Assembly (NCBI RefSeq): GCF_001039355.2
Contig: NW_019775539.1
Span: forward strand, 22,301-72,508
Direction: 5' to 3'
Length of the DNA stretch: 50,208 bases
From: Lingula anatina
Lineage: Eukaryota; Brachiopoda; Lingulata; Lingulida; Lingulidae
Below are positions 1 through 11,342 of this stretch, in pieces. The notes under the pieces are model-generated. The model saw only the letters and a program-made list of their open reading frames with translations, searched no databases and was not told the origin of the DNA. Positions within the stretch are counted from its first letter, which is position 1, and every line of letters begins with the position of its first letter. A program made the position numbers and the translations under genes.

Positions 1-537
1 TTTTTTTACTAGGATACACCTCTCTCCTGTTAATATTTAAACTTTTTTGCTTCCACCATACTACTGAGTGTTTTATAATCCAAAAAAATGCAATGTCAAA
101 CACTGTTTTAATTTATTTCAGATTGCTTTTTATTTCATATGACTAAAACGGGAAAAATTTTTGGTCATTTTTCGGGCTTTGCTTTAGCATATCTTTGGAC
201 TCGGTGGTGATATTTGGTTTCTATTTTCAGTGTTTATCTTCACTTACACCATTCTCTAACAAAGTGATAAAAGAATTCTTTGATCGTATGTATGTAATTT
301 GTTAATTAGCAATATGTGGGAAAATCTGAAAAGTGCCCAGGATTGTAAAAATGCCCATATTCTCTTACTACATGTGGTATTTCCACAAATGGTTGCTTCA
401 TTGAACTCTTTTTTAATTGAACACTTTTGTTTGAGTTAAAATTAATGATTAAGTAGTTTCTTTACATTCATAAAGATTGGATGTTTTTCTATGAATATCA
501 TAGTACTAGTATGCTATTTAAACTCACATGTTTACAG
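1..537. other. Intron of GALK2
   Basis: AT-rich sequence to the left of the first visible GALK2 exon. It ends in a pyrimidine-containing acceptor (TTTACAG at 531-537). No other exon-like open frame with splice signals was seen, so it is taken as intron joining to exons outside the window. Confidence 0.6.
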
Positions 538-1768
538 ATAATGGCAAAAGAAAAGGGCCTAAACTGGAGGGAAATCAAAAAGCTAGGAGACTTACAGAAG
601 ACTCTTGGTATCACTCTTGAAGATGCAATTAAGCTCACCCAAAGTGTCCTCCATCCTGAACCATACAGTAAAGAAGAAGTGTGCAATATTCTTGGTGTAA
701 GTGCTGAAGAACTTGCACAAACTAGTCTCAGCCAGAACACTCTGACTGGTATGGGTTTTTTCCATTTTTTTTTCTCTTTGAACTTCATATTCTATTCAAT
801 AGCAGTGTATATCTTGTGATCTGCTTTGTAAAAAAACACTATAATTTGATATAACTCCTTCAATTATTCTTTTAGTTGTAACATAATTGTGCTTATTTTT
901 AATAATGTCAGCACAATATGAGAAGTGGTAGAAATGTAACCGTGAATGAACAGACTAATAAATGCTTTGAACACTCTAATTATAGTTTTCCTCTATTCTT
1001 TTGATAATGAAATTGTTTTATCATTTTAGTTGCATCATTTAAGTTGCATGATCGAGCCACCCATGTGTATAGTGAGGCGAAAAGAGTGTGGGATTTTAAG
1101 AAAATTTGCGATGAGCAGCCTCACAATGCCTCAGAGATGCTTGGTCAACTTATGAATGACAGCCACACGTCCTGCAGAGACCTTTATGAATGTAGCTGTC
1201 CAGATCTTGACCACTTAGTGGACCTTTGCATGTAAGTGTTGGAAGAGATAACTTTGTAGAAAACAGTGATATAGGTCTTGATTTATGTAGCTCTGTATTC
1301 CTGTTTTTTTTCTTGTACAATGTTTACATAATATTCAATTTTCTATTAAAAACATAACATGAATTTAGTACATTTGCTTGTTTTTCAAAATTTTATTTTA
1401 CATGCATGTATAACATCCACATTTTACAGACAAGTAGCATTTCCAGTAGATTAAATTCATACTTCCAAGACTTTCTCTCTGAGGATTTAAAAATTATATC
1501 GATATCCCAGCTTAAGTTTATATACATTATATCTCATGGGACATTATTTCTTGTCAGACAATCTGGGGCTCTAGGCTCCAGGCTGACTGGTGCTGGCTGG
1601 GGAGGATGTGCAGTGTCTATGGTGCCAGCTGATTGTGTACAGGAATTCATTACCATGGTACAGCAGAGATATTATGCCAAAGATCCAGCTAGAGAAGCGA
1701 GAGTGAAGGAGAGTTTGTTTGCCACAGTTCCAGGAAGTGGTGCAGTTATCTATAAGTGGGATGATTAG
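538..1768 (+). CDS. GALK2: N-acetylgalactosamine kinase GALK2, C-terminal exons (partial)
   Basis: GALK2 is a cytosolic GHMP-family sugar kinase that phosphorylates GalNAc (and galactose at high concentration) at C1 using ATP. Three coding exons are visible: 538-748, 1030-1231 and 1558-1768, each with AG acceptors and GT donors. Phases agree across both junctions and the last exon ends in TAG. The peptide contains [56 protein letters not shown] and [20 protein letters not shown]. The last is the glycine-rich GHMP motif 3 near the C-terminus, and the YECSCPELD-type stretch is typical of GALK2 rather than GALK1. About 207 residues are present; the N-terminal half, including the GalNAc-binding and ATP motifs, must lie left of the window. 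The gene converges on the FAM227 gene, leaving 835 bp between the two stop codons. Identity rests on recognised motifs and is strong. Confidence 0.93.
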
Positions 1769-2603
1769 CAACAGCCTGGTTTTGGTGGAATGTGAAATTT
1801 GTTATAAGAACACATGGTGCCAATAATGCCAAACTGCATTTCTGTCTTAAAATTGGTGTTCATCAGAGCAATATATTTTAAACATTTGATTTGATATTTG
1901 TATAAAGTATTGTAATTTGCTTGAAGGATTAAAATATGAACTACAGAAGTTCTGTTCAGACTGAGCCATCACTGTCAGTTAAAATATGTCAGTTATAAAG
2001 TTAAAGAAGATATATTTTGATATACATGTATAATAATTCAAATAATGAAAATTCATAAGCTTTTTTTTAATAATTTGTGGTAATGGTGGATAACTTGACT
2101 GAGCTTGTTCATTATTTTTTCAATTAGAGAAGCTAACATTCCAAAACCTACTTATATACAGAACTTTACAAGTCAATAATGTTACTATTCAGAGGTTTAT
2201 TATCTTTTAAGACATTTACATGAATTGTGTGATTTTAATCATTTAAAAATATGATATACATGTCATCATGAGTATTTACAAATATCAGATAACCTAAACT
2301 GACCTGCTTTTTGTTTCATTAATGAAAGAATAAAAGGGAAATACTTTGTTTTTAAAATGTAGAATGATTAAAAAGTAAAGTGGAAAAACTTAAGTACTAT
2401 CCAACATAGTTTTTCAAGCATGCCAATGATGCCATGTCATTGTTTCAGTTTTGCATGTAATACATGTACCTGATTTGTCATGCTACTGAAAATAATTAGA
2501 GAATTTACTAAAATGTTCTTTACATAAATTTTGTATGTCAGTGAAAACTTTTTGCCCAATTTTTAAACTGATCATTTTCAGTTTTATTTGATAACATGTT
2601 GCT
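1769..2603. other. Convergent 3' region between GALK2 and FAM227 genes
   Basis: AT-rich sequence holding both 3' UTRs: GALK2 from the left, FAM227 from the right. No open frame of note, RNA gene or repeat was recognised. Exact cleavage sites cannot be set, because the sequence offers several A-rich hexamer-like words rather than one clear AATAAA. Confidence 0.5.
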
Positions 2604-5600
2604 CTACATAGCACCATCTGTATCATCTTCATCCTCATCATCACCTCCAGAAAATGGATTCTCCATGCCCAATGGAAGAGGTGTGTGGGTTTGTCTCTCC
2701 TGAAATAAATAAATACAACAGAATGAAATGCATGTTAATGTCTAGTCTTTGTGATTTTGTTTCATTGGATATAAACCATATGAAAGTTTTCACTGATATA
2801 TCATAAATTGTACATCATGTCAAAGATGGATGACTTTAATAAATATGAGGAATATGAAATCTTTGTAGATTTTAACAAAATTGTCGTCTTTACCATTTTC
2901 TTTTCCCACAGTTTTTCCCGCAACATTTTCAATTCCATGCTGTTTCTGGCTGCTGATACTTGGTCCTTCATTTTAGATATCTCACGGTTTGTTTCTAAAC
3001 GCTTCAGTTCAAGTTTTAATATTTCTTGGTTAGTCTGCTCTGTTATTCTAAAACAAAGTGATTAAAAAAACTGTAGATCCATGTAATTTGCACCATTTTG
3101 CTTACATATATATTTTTTTTTACATGATGACTATCATTTTTTATTTTTTTGGTCTACAGAGTCAAAAATGTTTTATGTATTCAATTCACAGATAAATGGG
3201 GGAAAATAACTTACTGTAAATGATTGAAATTAAGAGGTGATGTATAAAACATCTATTACAAGTAGTAGATTGGCAGTCTTACCTTTGATACTCCCTCTGT
3301 ATTGCCTGAGAAAATGCCAAGGATTTGTTGATGACCTGCTTATAGGTTGGTGCCGGCAAAGTGGACTCAGTTAAGAAAAAATATGTATCAATTATTTCCC
3401 TTTTTAAGTAATGCACGTACGTAGATGGAAAAATTGGTGTAGCATCTTCTCTGATGGTATTTTAGAATGTATTTTGAATATATCTGGTTTTAACAAATTA
3501 ATATGTGAAAGGATATGGTAGATGTGCTATTTCTGTCCTACGTATCCTCCTGCCTGGTTGTTCCAGGTCTTGTAACTGTCTCATATGCATGTAGTGTGCT
3601 ATCAGGGGACTCTGGCCAGTTAAGTTAAACTTGACACGTTCAAATTCTGGTCCTGGTCCAATTTGATGAGACTGAAATAAAAATTTAAAGCCATTACATT
3701 GTCTGATATCAAACCAACATCCTTTTATGAAAATAATGCTCTTTTCACATCAAGCTGTATGAATGGTCCCAATAAGTAATCCAGCTATGTTTTTTTTTAC
3801 TCCCTTCAAAAAGCCCCAATGAAGCATGCCAAATAATCTGGTTATAACTTTCTGTGTCAAGTGCGGAGGCCCCGTGCAGGTTACGCTCTTTTGTAATAGC
3901 CAGACTATTGAGTTGTCAATTTCTCAAAACAGAAAACTGTTCAGTTCGATGTGAAAAGGGACTTTAGTACATATAATGTATAACATATTGTAAATATAAA
4001 TTTCATGAAGGAGTTTGTCCTTTAATGCATGTTTTAAAAACTAGATACATTATGTGCTATTCAGCATATTAAATTATGGAAAAAGTTAATTCTCTTAGAA
4101 ATGATCTTTATCCATTTTTCTTTTACTGGAAATGATTTTAAACTACGTATCTATGAGAAGGTTAAAAAAACATGGTACTTCGTGATTATAAAACAGTAAA
4201 AGTATACATTCTTACTTCCGCTGGGTTTCTCCTTGGTGTTCCACAGGTGGCCACTCTTGATTGAGTCAGCATATTCTGGGTATGTGTTGGCAGGGAGCCT
4301 GTTGTTTCCCTTGTTGCCTTGGTGATCTCCCTGGATACCAGGTCTCTAGTTTTGTTAGATGTGCTTTCTCTGGAAGCATCCTGGTCTCGCGGCTCATTGC
4401 CAAAGCTCATAACATATTTCTCAAAGTTTTCCATGTCTGATTTGGCTTTTGCTGGCAATGAAATAAAGGTTACAAGTAAGATGGAAGTTTCTTTCTTTAC
4501 AGCATTTATGAAATGTGCCACAGATTAAATATTTCTATTTTCATACATCAAGTGGTCAGATGGAAACTTTTACTATTTTACATACTGTATTTCAGCATAC
4601 ATCTGTGGGTTTCCATGATTAGCATATGCACTATATTGAATACAGTTAATTTTTACCATTTTTCTCCTGATCTGCCTTCAGCATCCTTGCATTATCATCC
4701 GTAGCTTTGGCTTTTGGTTCCAATCTTCTTAGATTCCATTGCTTGTGAGTTCCTGGAACTGGCTTAACACCTGGCAAGGTCAAACAATATTATTTGACAG
4801 TTACGTTTGACAGCTTTATAATATGTGAAATTCCACAATTATTGTACAGTATATGTAGTAAAATATTGGATGTTCAAGGATATAGAATGTAAATATTCAA
4901 AAGAATGTTTTCCTATCATAATGGCAGTTTAGGTTCTACTGCCAAATCATCAGCAAAGCAGTCAAACATAATTAGCAAGCAACTGAGACTCTTGCATGAT
5001 ATTGCCTATTAGATCTACTGCATATAGTTACAAGACTGGGACCTCACCAGTCATCCATTCATATGTTGTATTGAGCAGTTCTTGTTTGAAACCATCATGG
5101 AATTGAACTTTAGACTCTGGGAAAGCCTCCAAGAAGGCAGAATAGATGGCTTGAGCAAGAGCCTCAGGATACACCTGAAGAAGAAAGTTAAAGCAGCATA
5201 TCACACACGTGCACATAAAAGGTTAAACTGAGACTGAAAAAAAAAACAGTTCCATAATGACTATCAATCATAACTTCACTTCAGTCTACAGATGTAAGGT
5301 TAGGAAATGTGGCTACATAGCTTACTATAACTGTTGGTCTTTGTAGTTGCTTACCTGGAAAAACTTGTCCTTAACATCAGGATGGATACTTGAAAACAGG
5401 GCAACAAAGCTGTCTGCGATTCTGTCAAACAGTTGGTCTTGCTCACTGCTGTGCTTGGATTTCTAAAATGTGTAATGGAAATAAATGCAAAAAGAAAAAA
5501 AATCTTTCTATAGCAGTGACATGTCAGCCAAAAAAGATGCACAAATGGTACATAACATTAACTGATAAAAACAGTATGAAATACAAGTCTCTTACCTCAT

Positions 5601-8332
5601 ACTTGTTTATAAAAAACCACCAGAATGTGTCCTGCATCAATGCCACTGATGCTTCTGATAAGAAAACTTTCTTCCACATCTTTTTGAAGCCACGCTAAAA
5701 TTGCAAGGGAAGATTTGGTAACATATAAAATAAATATAATTTTATGTCTTTGATAATCTCAATCATATAACATATACATTAGTCTACATGTAGCATTCAA
5801 ATGAATCAAAAATATTTTTGTATAGGTTTATCTTTATCTGTCATACAAGACCATTCTCTTTTCTCTTTGTATTTATTGAAAGGCCATTTTTGGCTTGCGT
5901 ACATTAAAGTCCTGTGCCTTGGTCACTCTATGTAGAATTTGTGGAGTCTCTAGCTGTGCTGGCAGCTCAGTCAACTCTCCCTTCCTGAAGCCAGGGAATG
6001 TACAAAACTCGACACCTTTTTTCCTCGTCTCCAGCATCACCTCTGCCAGATCCTACAGAAATGGACACCATCATTTTCAGAACAAATAATGCATCCAAGC
6101 TAAGCAATCATTAGTTTTACATCAAAATAAATAGGCAATTTGGCCAACATTATTAGTTTCCACCAAAGTGACATTTTTCACATAGCCATTGACATGCATC
6201 AAACTGCATTCATTCATTCACATGATTATATCAATTGACATAAGCCAGTGTTCATTGACTCACATTACCACACCATTTTATAAGACTTATTTCTACATAA
6301 ATGTGCATTTAGAAAAGGAGAATGAATAATTAATGGATGAGTTACCAGAAGAAAAGAATTTGCTTTTAGAATATACTTTAGACCATGTTAAGAATTTTCC
6401 TGACAATAAAAGCAAAAATGGAAAGTTCCAGCTATTACACATACACTAAGAAATGTCAGATCAGCAGGTTGGAAGGAAGACTAATCTATAAGATTAAGAG
6501 TAAAATTTTAATTAAGTCCATGCAGTTTCTTTTAATTTATATTTACATGTGTATGTAGGTCCCAAAATACAAGTGACAAATGCTAGCATAAATACCAGTT
6601 AAATAAAAAAGAAAAGACAGAAGGTGTGCCAAACATACTCGTATATAAAGTTCAACTGTCCATATTCTTATTTCAAAAAATCCTTACAAAGGGAATGTCA
6701 AGACTACAGAAGTAATGCTTGCAAGCATAAATCTAGTATCCATGCAAACACCATGCCCCAGCCGTCCAAAATATATTTCATGCATTATCATAATAAAGCA
6801 GAATATTATATCATAATGCAATTTATCTATATACCCCTGGTTTCCATGTGGCAAATTTCATTGCTAAAAGTTTCTGAAATAATTAGAATGAGAGGGAATG
6901 TTGTACAAATGGTTCAAAGAAATATCTTCAGATTTGGCTGATGTGATAATTATTTTAATTCCAATGAGTAATCAGTATCATTTTGATGATATTAAAATAA
7001 TTGTATATTCAAATCTGAAAATAGTGGACAACATTACTACCTTTGACTTTTTGGCTTTGCTGCTATGATGTATTTTGACAGCATCTGATTCTGCCATTTG
7101 TGTCAAGAAAGCTGAAAAGAAATCCATTTATTAAAGCATGCCTGAAGTACTCATTGCCAAGTAAATGGTTTCAATCTTAATAGCTGATCTTAACTATTTA
7201 TCATAATTTTATAAATAATTTTAGGAACTACTGCCTGTATTTAATATTCTAGTCATTTAAACCTCTTTTCTTAAAATCTTAATCAATGTTATAACTTTTA
7301 ATATTTATTTTCGTTAAGCTCTTAGCTCACAAAATAATCAATAAGAACAAAGGAAAAATATTGATGATTGCAGCATTACTTTTTGGTGGTGCATAAAACA
7401 AGTTTTCTGCTCTTCTGGATGACCGTGTTTCTTCAGTGATAATTTGATCTGCATAGTGTCTCAGTTTTCTTTCCAAATCCAGTAATCTGTCTTCAAGGTC
7501 ATCCAACAAAGTCATGTCAATGGCTAAGTGATCAGAGTTAAAGTGGTATAATAAACAGTACAAAACTTAAACTAAAAGGGGTATATATATATTAAACAAA
7601 AGCTAATCGTGTAATAAAAATATAAAACAATTATGTATTTTGCAGAAGAACATTTGGATATATACTGCAGTATATACACAGTACCAGAATTATGTACATG
7701 TATATGGGACAAAATATGCCACTTTAATTGCCCTTTCAACCCCTCATAATTTGTATAATGTCTCATACAGGAAGAAGTGAGTATTATCAGTTAACATTTA
7801 CACATACTGGGTATATCGTGTGCCTTTAGATAGAAAAGGTTTTGCTTGGTACATGTATCTGTCTGACCACTTATACAGATTTTATCAAGGATACGTGCTT
7901 CCTCCTTCAGCAAGTTGTATATATCTTCCTGTCCACCAAGGAATCCACCCTCTTCTTGCAAGTGTAGAGGTCCTTCTGAGGTCAGACGTTCTGGCCATTC
8001 TTTCTGTAACCACAAGTGGCAAAATTTAAAACATGAGTAACAAAAGTGTGTTACACCATACAATGTATCAAACACAGTTTACCAGAAAGCCTGTAAACAG
8101 TGTGACCAATAAACTGCTAACAACACATTGCACACCCTGCTGTACACAACATTAATAATATATTTTTGTATATTTTCCTTACCAGACCATACAACTTCAC
8201 ATATTCTTCATACGTTTTTGGAGGTTTCTGTTCTGACGAAGATTCAAATTTATTCTGCTCTACTCTGTCTGCTTTCATGCCATCCAATTTGGCAAAGATG
8301 TTGGCCATTCGATCCTCACGCTCTGCCTCCAT
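2604..8332 (-). CDS. FAM227B: FAM227 family protein (FWWh domain), probably FAM227B
   Basis: Fourteen coding exons on the minus strand: 8332-8183, 8003-7808, 7523-7380, 7111-7041, 6052-5903, 5694-5596, 5462-5355, 5174-5048, 4770-4657, 4451-4216, 3671-3542, 3365-3283, 3047-2894 and 2699-2604, giving about 618 residues. The diagnostic FWWh region is seen as KKVFLSEASVALMQDTFWWF (5694-5596), followed by DRIADSFVALFSSIHPDVKDKF and QVYPEALAQAIYSAFLEAFP. The N-terminal exons are charged and the penultimate exon is coiled-coil-like. The last exon ends in an acidic run, GGDDEDEDDTDGAM-stop. The start is the first ATG after an acceptor at 8339-8340. FAM227 proteins have no established biochemical function. 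B rather than A is inferred from the neighbouring GALK2. One junction (3542 to 3365) does not keep phase with the visible GT-AG sites: a microexon, unusual splice site or base error is needed there. Confidence 0.85.
6928..7022. repeat. Imperfect inverted repeat in a FAM227 intron
   Basis: TTCAGATTTG near 6929 pairs with CAAATCTGAA near 7010, and AATTATTTTAAT pairs with ATTAAAATAATT further in, giving a hairpin of about 95 bp. It may be a small MITE remnant; no target duplication could be assigned. Confidence 0.45.
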
Positions 8333-8338
8333 ACTTAG

Positions 8339-10232
8339 CTGAATATTCAATGCAAAACAGATTGGGTTATAAATGTGTATCTCACTCAGTGTCAGTACTA
8401 GCATAACTTGGTAATCATATAAGGTATGTGTGCAAATGACTTCCTTCAAATTCAAAACATACCCAGTCATTTATTATATGACAATGCGTTTACCGTACGT
8501 AAGTAAGGTGAAATTATGTACAAAGTCTAATAACTGGCATTCTATTAGGTACGCACAGCACGACAGTAAAATAAAAAATGCATTCACCTCATTGCTCAGT
8601 CACTGTGACAACAAATAGCTGTCGTTTAACGTCTTTGATGTTCAGTTTATTCCAAAATTCTAAAAATTCATAAAAATCATAATGGAAATAATGACTGATG
8701 CACTTGACTGATTCAAAAACACAATATATAACTTACTTGATGCACTAATGACGTTACAAACACCTGCTAAATTCGGGTTTCCATGGACGCCTCCATTTTG
8801 CAACCTTAGAACTCTTTTGGGAAAAAAGGTAGGTATTTTGCAATCGCACTTCTAATGATCACATCTAATGCATCTAACCATAAAACGGGACAGGCAGTTG
8901 TGGTTAGGCTGGTAGCTGTCATCACACATTTAATTTCTTTTTTTTTTAACTTTAATCATATAATCATTTAATCAACGACACAAATCCAATTAGACATAAA
9001 GCCTCAAATAGTGAAAAAGGGAGTCTATTTACCAGGTACAATGGGTATAAAGTTCGGCCAATGAATAATTGCCAAACGGACGAGCGGGTTTTACTGGACG
9101 CATCTTTTTCTTAGAAGGGTGTGGAAGGGGTGCTTGAAAGCTGAGTTAAACCTCGGGAAATTTGACTATTTAACGCCTGAACTGCATTCGAGGTTGTGAA
9201 CAGGGCCCTCCCAAAACTGTTCAAAAACTCTTTGAGATTGAAGTGGATATCGATTTGGGCCTACTGTCTTAATATCGACAAAATTCATGTATCAGTGTCA
9301 CACTATCTCTTTAAGAGATAAGAGATAAACAGACAAGAGATAAGGTTTATTTAGCCAATAAATAAATAAAATATGCAATATTAAAAACGAACAGATTTAA
9401 CAGGTCAAAAATTTTGGGTACATATAATATTATCTTAAGATTTATACAGAGACCGTTCGGTTATTGAAAATTGTGAATTTGTTTTTCCTTTTATCTGGTT
9501 CACGGGGTTGATTAAAAAATTTTTAAATTGCAAAGTGGCTGACAAACCAGTGATTTTCTCGCGTTAGGCCACCCTCTAAACAAAACAACCAGGAAATAGG
9601 GAAACGATTTTTCTGAAAAGCAGCAATATGTTCAGGCGCTATACCCGCTAATGTGCAAGATAACTTTACTTGTTAGTCAATTTACTTGCAAGTGCTTATA
9701 TTCAAATTAAAAACGGCTTTAATTTAATAGCTGACCGACTACTAGTAGTTAAAGCTGCGTTTAAAAACTGCATTGCTCACATTTGATAGCTATGTTCCCG
9801 ATGCTCCTGTGGTCGGAATTGTGATTCTGTTTATTCACACAACATAGACTCGAACTGAACACAATACTTATATAATTAATATTTTTATTCCGTTGCAACA
9901 CGTAGGAAATGGCCTACATTTACATTGACATGCATCTACCTGTAGTACATCGCATGGACATCCACTCTTTCAACCACAAAATTAAATTGTGACGGCTACA
10001 ATGGACTCAAATAAGAATTATAAATTACTCAATATTGAAGTGTTTAACAAAGCCCGATTACCACAAGATAGAGCTATTTCAGATTGGTTGTAACTATTGG
10101 AATTGCTACGGTATATGACATACATGTACATTCTTTTTATTCTAAATGTTTCTTGAATCTCGGTGTCTTCAATATGGTTGTTTCCAATGCTGCAATTCTA
10201 CACAGGACACTGCCTCCAAATTTAGCTGAATT
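8339..10232. other. FAM227 5' region and intergenic spacer
   Basis: An AG acceptor at 8340-8339 (minus) implies a noncoding upstream exon. A candidate lies near 8767-8830, where a short minus-strand upstream ORF starts at ATG 8796 and stops after nine codons at 8767. The remaining sequence up to the distal VMAT stop codon holds no recognisable gene. A short degenerate repeat of AGAGATAA words is seen at 9308-9343. The minus-strand AATAAA at 10141-10136 belongs to the VMAT 3' UTR. Confidence 0.4.
10136..10141 (-). terminator. Candidate polyadenylation signal for VMAT cassette B
   Basis: AATAAA on the minus strand about 90 nt after the cassette B stop codon. This is a plausible end for the distal isoform. 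Confidence 0.45.
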
Positions 10233-11140
10233 TCAAGGGCGTTCATCCGGGGATACAGCTTCGTCCAGCGTAGAGTAATTTTGAGCCTGGGTAACGTACT
10301 GAATCGGACACTTATCTTTCATGATCAGCGCCTGGAAAAGGATTCAAAGTTCCTTTCTAATAAATCAATTAACATACATGTATATTTACGCAGATACCAA
10401 GAAGCGCTGTTTAAGAGAGTGCATTATCTCAATAATGCTTGCCTATTACATTGAAGAGTATTGCTTTTAAGCAATAAAAATAAACTAAATTTCACCAAGT
10501 CAATACCATAATAAGGCAATGCTGACAGGTGTTCCGCGGACACCTGAGAATATCTTGATGTGTGTTTTATATGGAAAATTTTCTACCCCTTGTATCTCCT
10601 TCATCATGGAACTGCTTGTGGCAAATTGACAAATGAATATCTCGTGGTGGCAATATTCTTTCTAAAACATTAACATACTGTACATACCAGCGTCTCCTCG
10701 CGCACTTGCGCCTGACGCAAGAAGCACACCAGGGGAGAGTAGAGGAACACTACTATAGCCATACCCCACAGCATCCTTGAAAGAAACGGTAGTTATTCGT
10801 GGAATTGGCAATTTTTTACTCAAAAACTGTACGATATGAAGAAAAAAACTGTCAAGGCTTTTAAAGTGTATCATGGAAAACTCTGACAATTGCATGAGTA
10901 TTATCCGAGGTGAACTAATCCTGAGCAACGTTGCCTAAAGAGAAGATTTTTGTTTTACGTTGCCAATAAGATAAATTCTTTTACAGTGTGCTTACCAAGG
11001 GAAACCCATCAGTTTTACTATTGTTCCACACATCGAGGGCCCTGAAACGCACAAACGAGGAAGAGCATTTACATACAGTATGCCAGCCAAACTCATAATA
11101 AAAGCATCTGTTGAACGGAATGTAACCTTTACTCATTGCA

Positions 11141-11187
<47 letters not shown>

Positions 11188-11342
11188 ATATATAAATAGA
11201 TAAAAAAAAATAAATTAAGTACCAAATGCGTATCCAACACAAAATGCCACGTCGGCAATAGCATACACACTGCCGTACACAGAGGTATGGCGAGTGTCAA
11301 CCAAATATCCCATGTGAGGCATCATGGACGAATCCACCATAC
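10233..11342 (-). CDS. VMAT terminal exon cassette B (distal)
   Basis: Four exons: 11342-11223, 11041-10996, 10775-10688 and 10331-10233. Exon structure and phases match cassette A. They encode [79 protein letters not shown] and a tail [32 protein letters not shown]-stop. There is no stop, frameshift or lost splice site, so this is not a decayed copy. No upstream transporter exons accompany it; it can be expressed only through splicing from the shared 5' exons. The tail lacks the acidic end of cassette A and carries YSTL, a YxxPhi-type sequence. Confidence 0.87.

Noticed and set aside
1406-1557. Open frame joined upstream to the last GALK2 exon
   Set aside because: It runs through the intron up to the acceptor at 1556-1557. 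The kinase sequence begins only after it, and the phase from the previous exon fits 1558.
6624-6941. Plus-strand 105-codon open frame in a FAM227 intron
   Set aside because: Low-complexity AT-rich composition, no motifs, no splice or start context; best explained by chance.
10084-10278. Plus-strand open frame at the VMAT cassette B stop
   Set aside because: It is antisense to the verified last exon (10331-10233) and its 3' UTR and has no features of its own.
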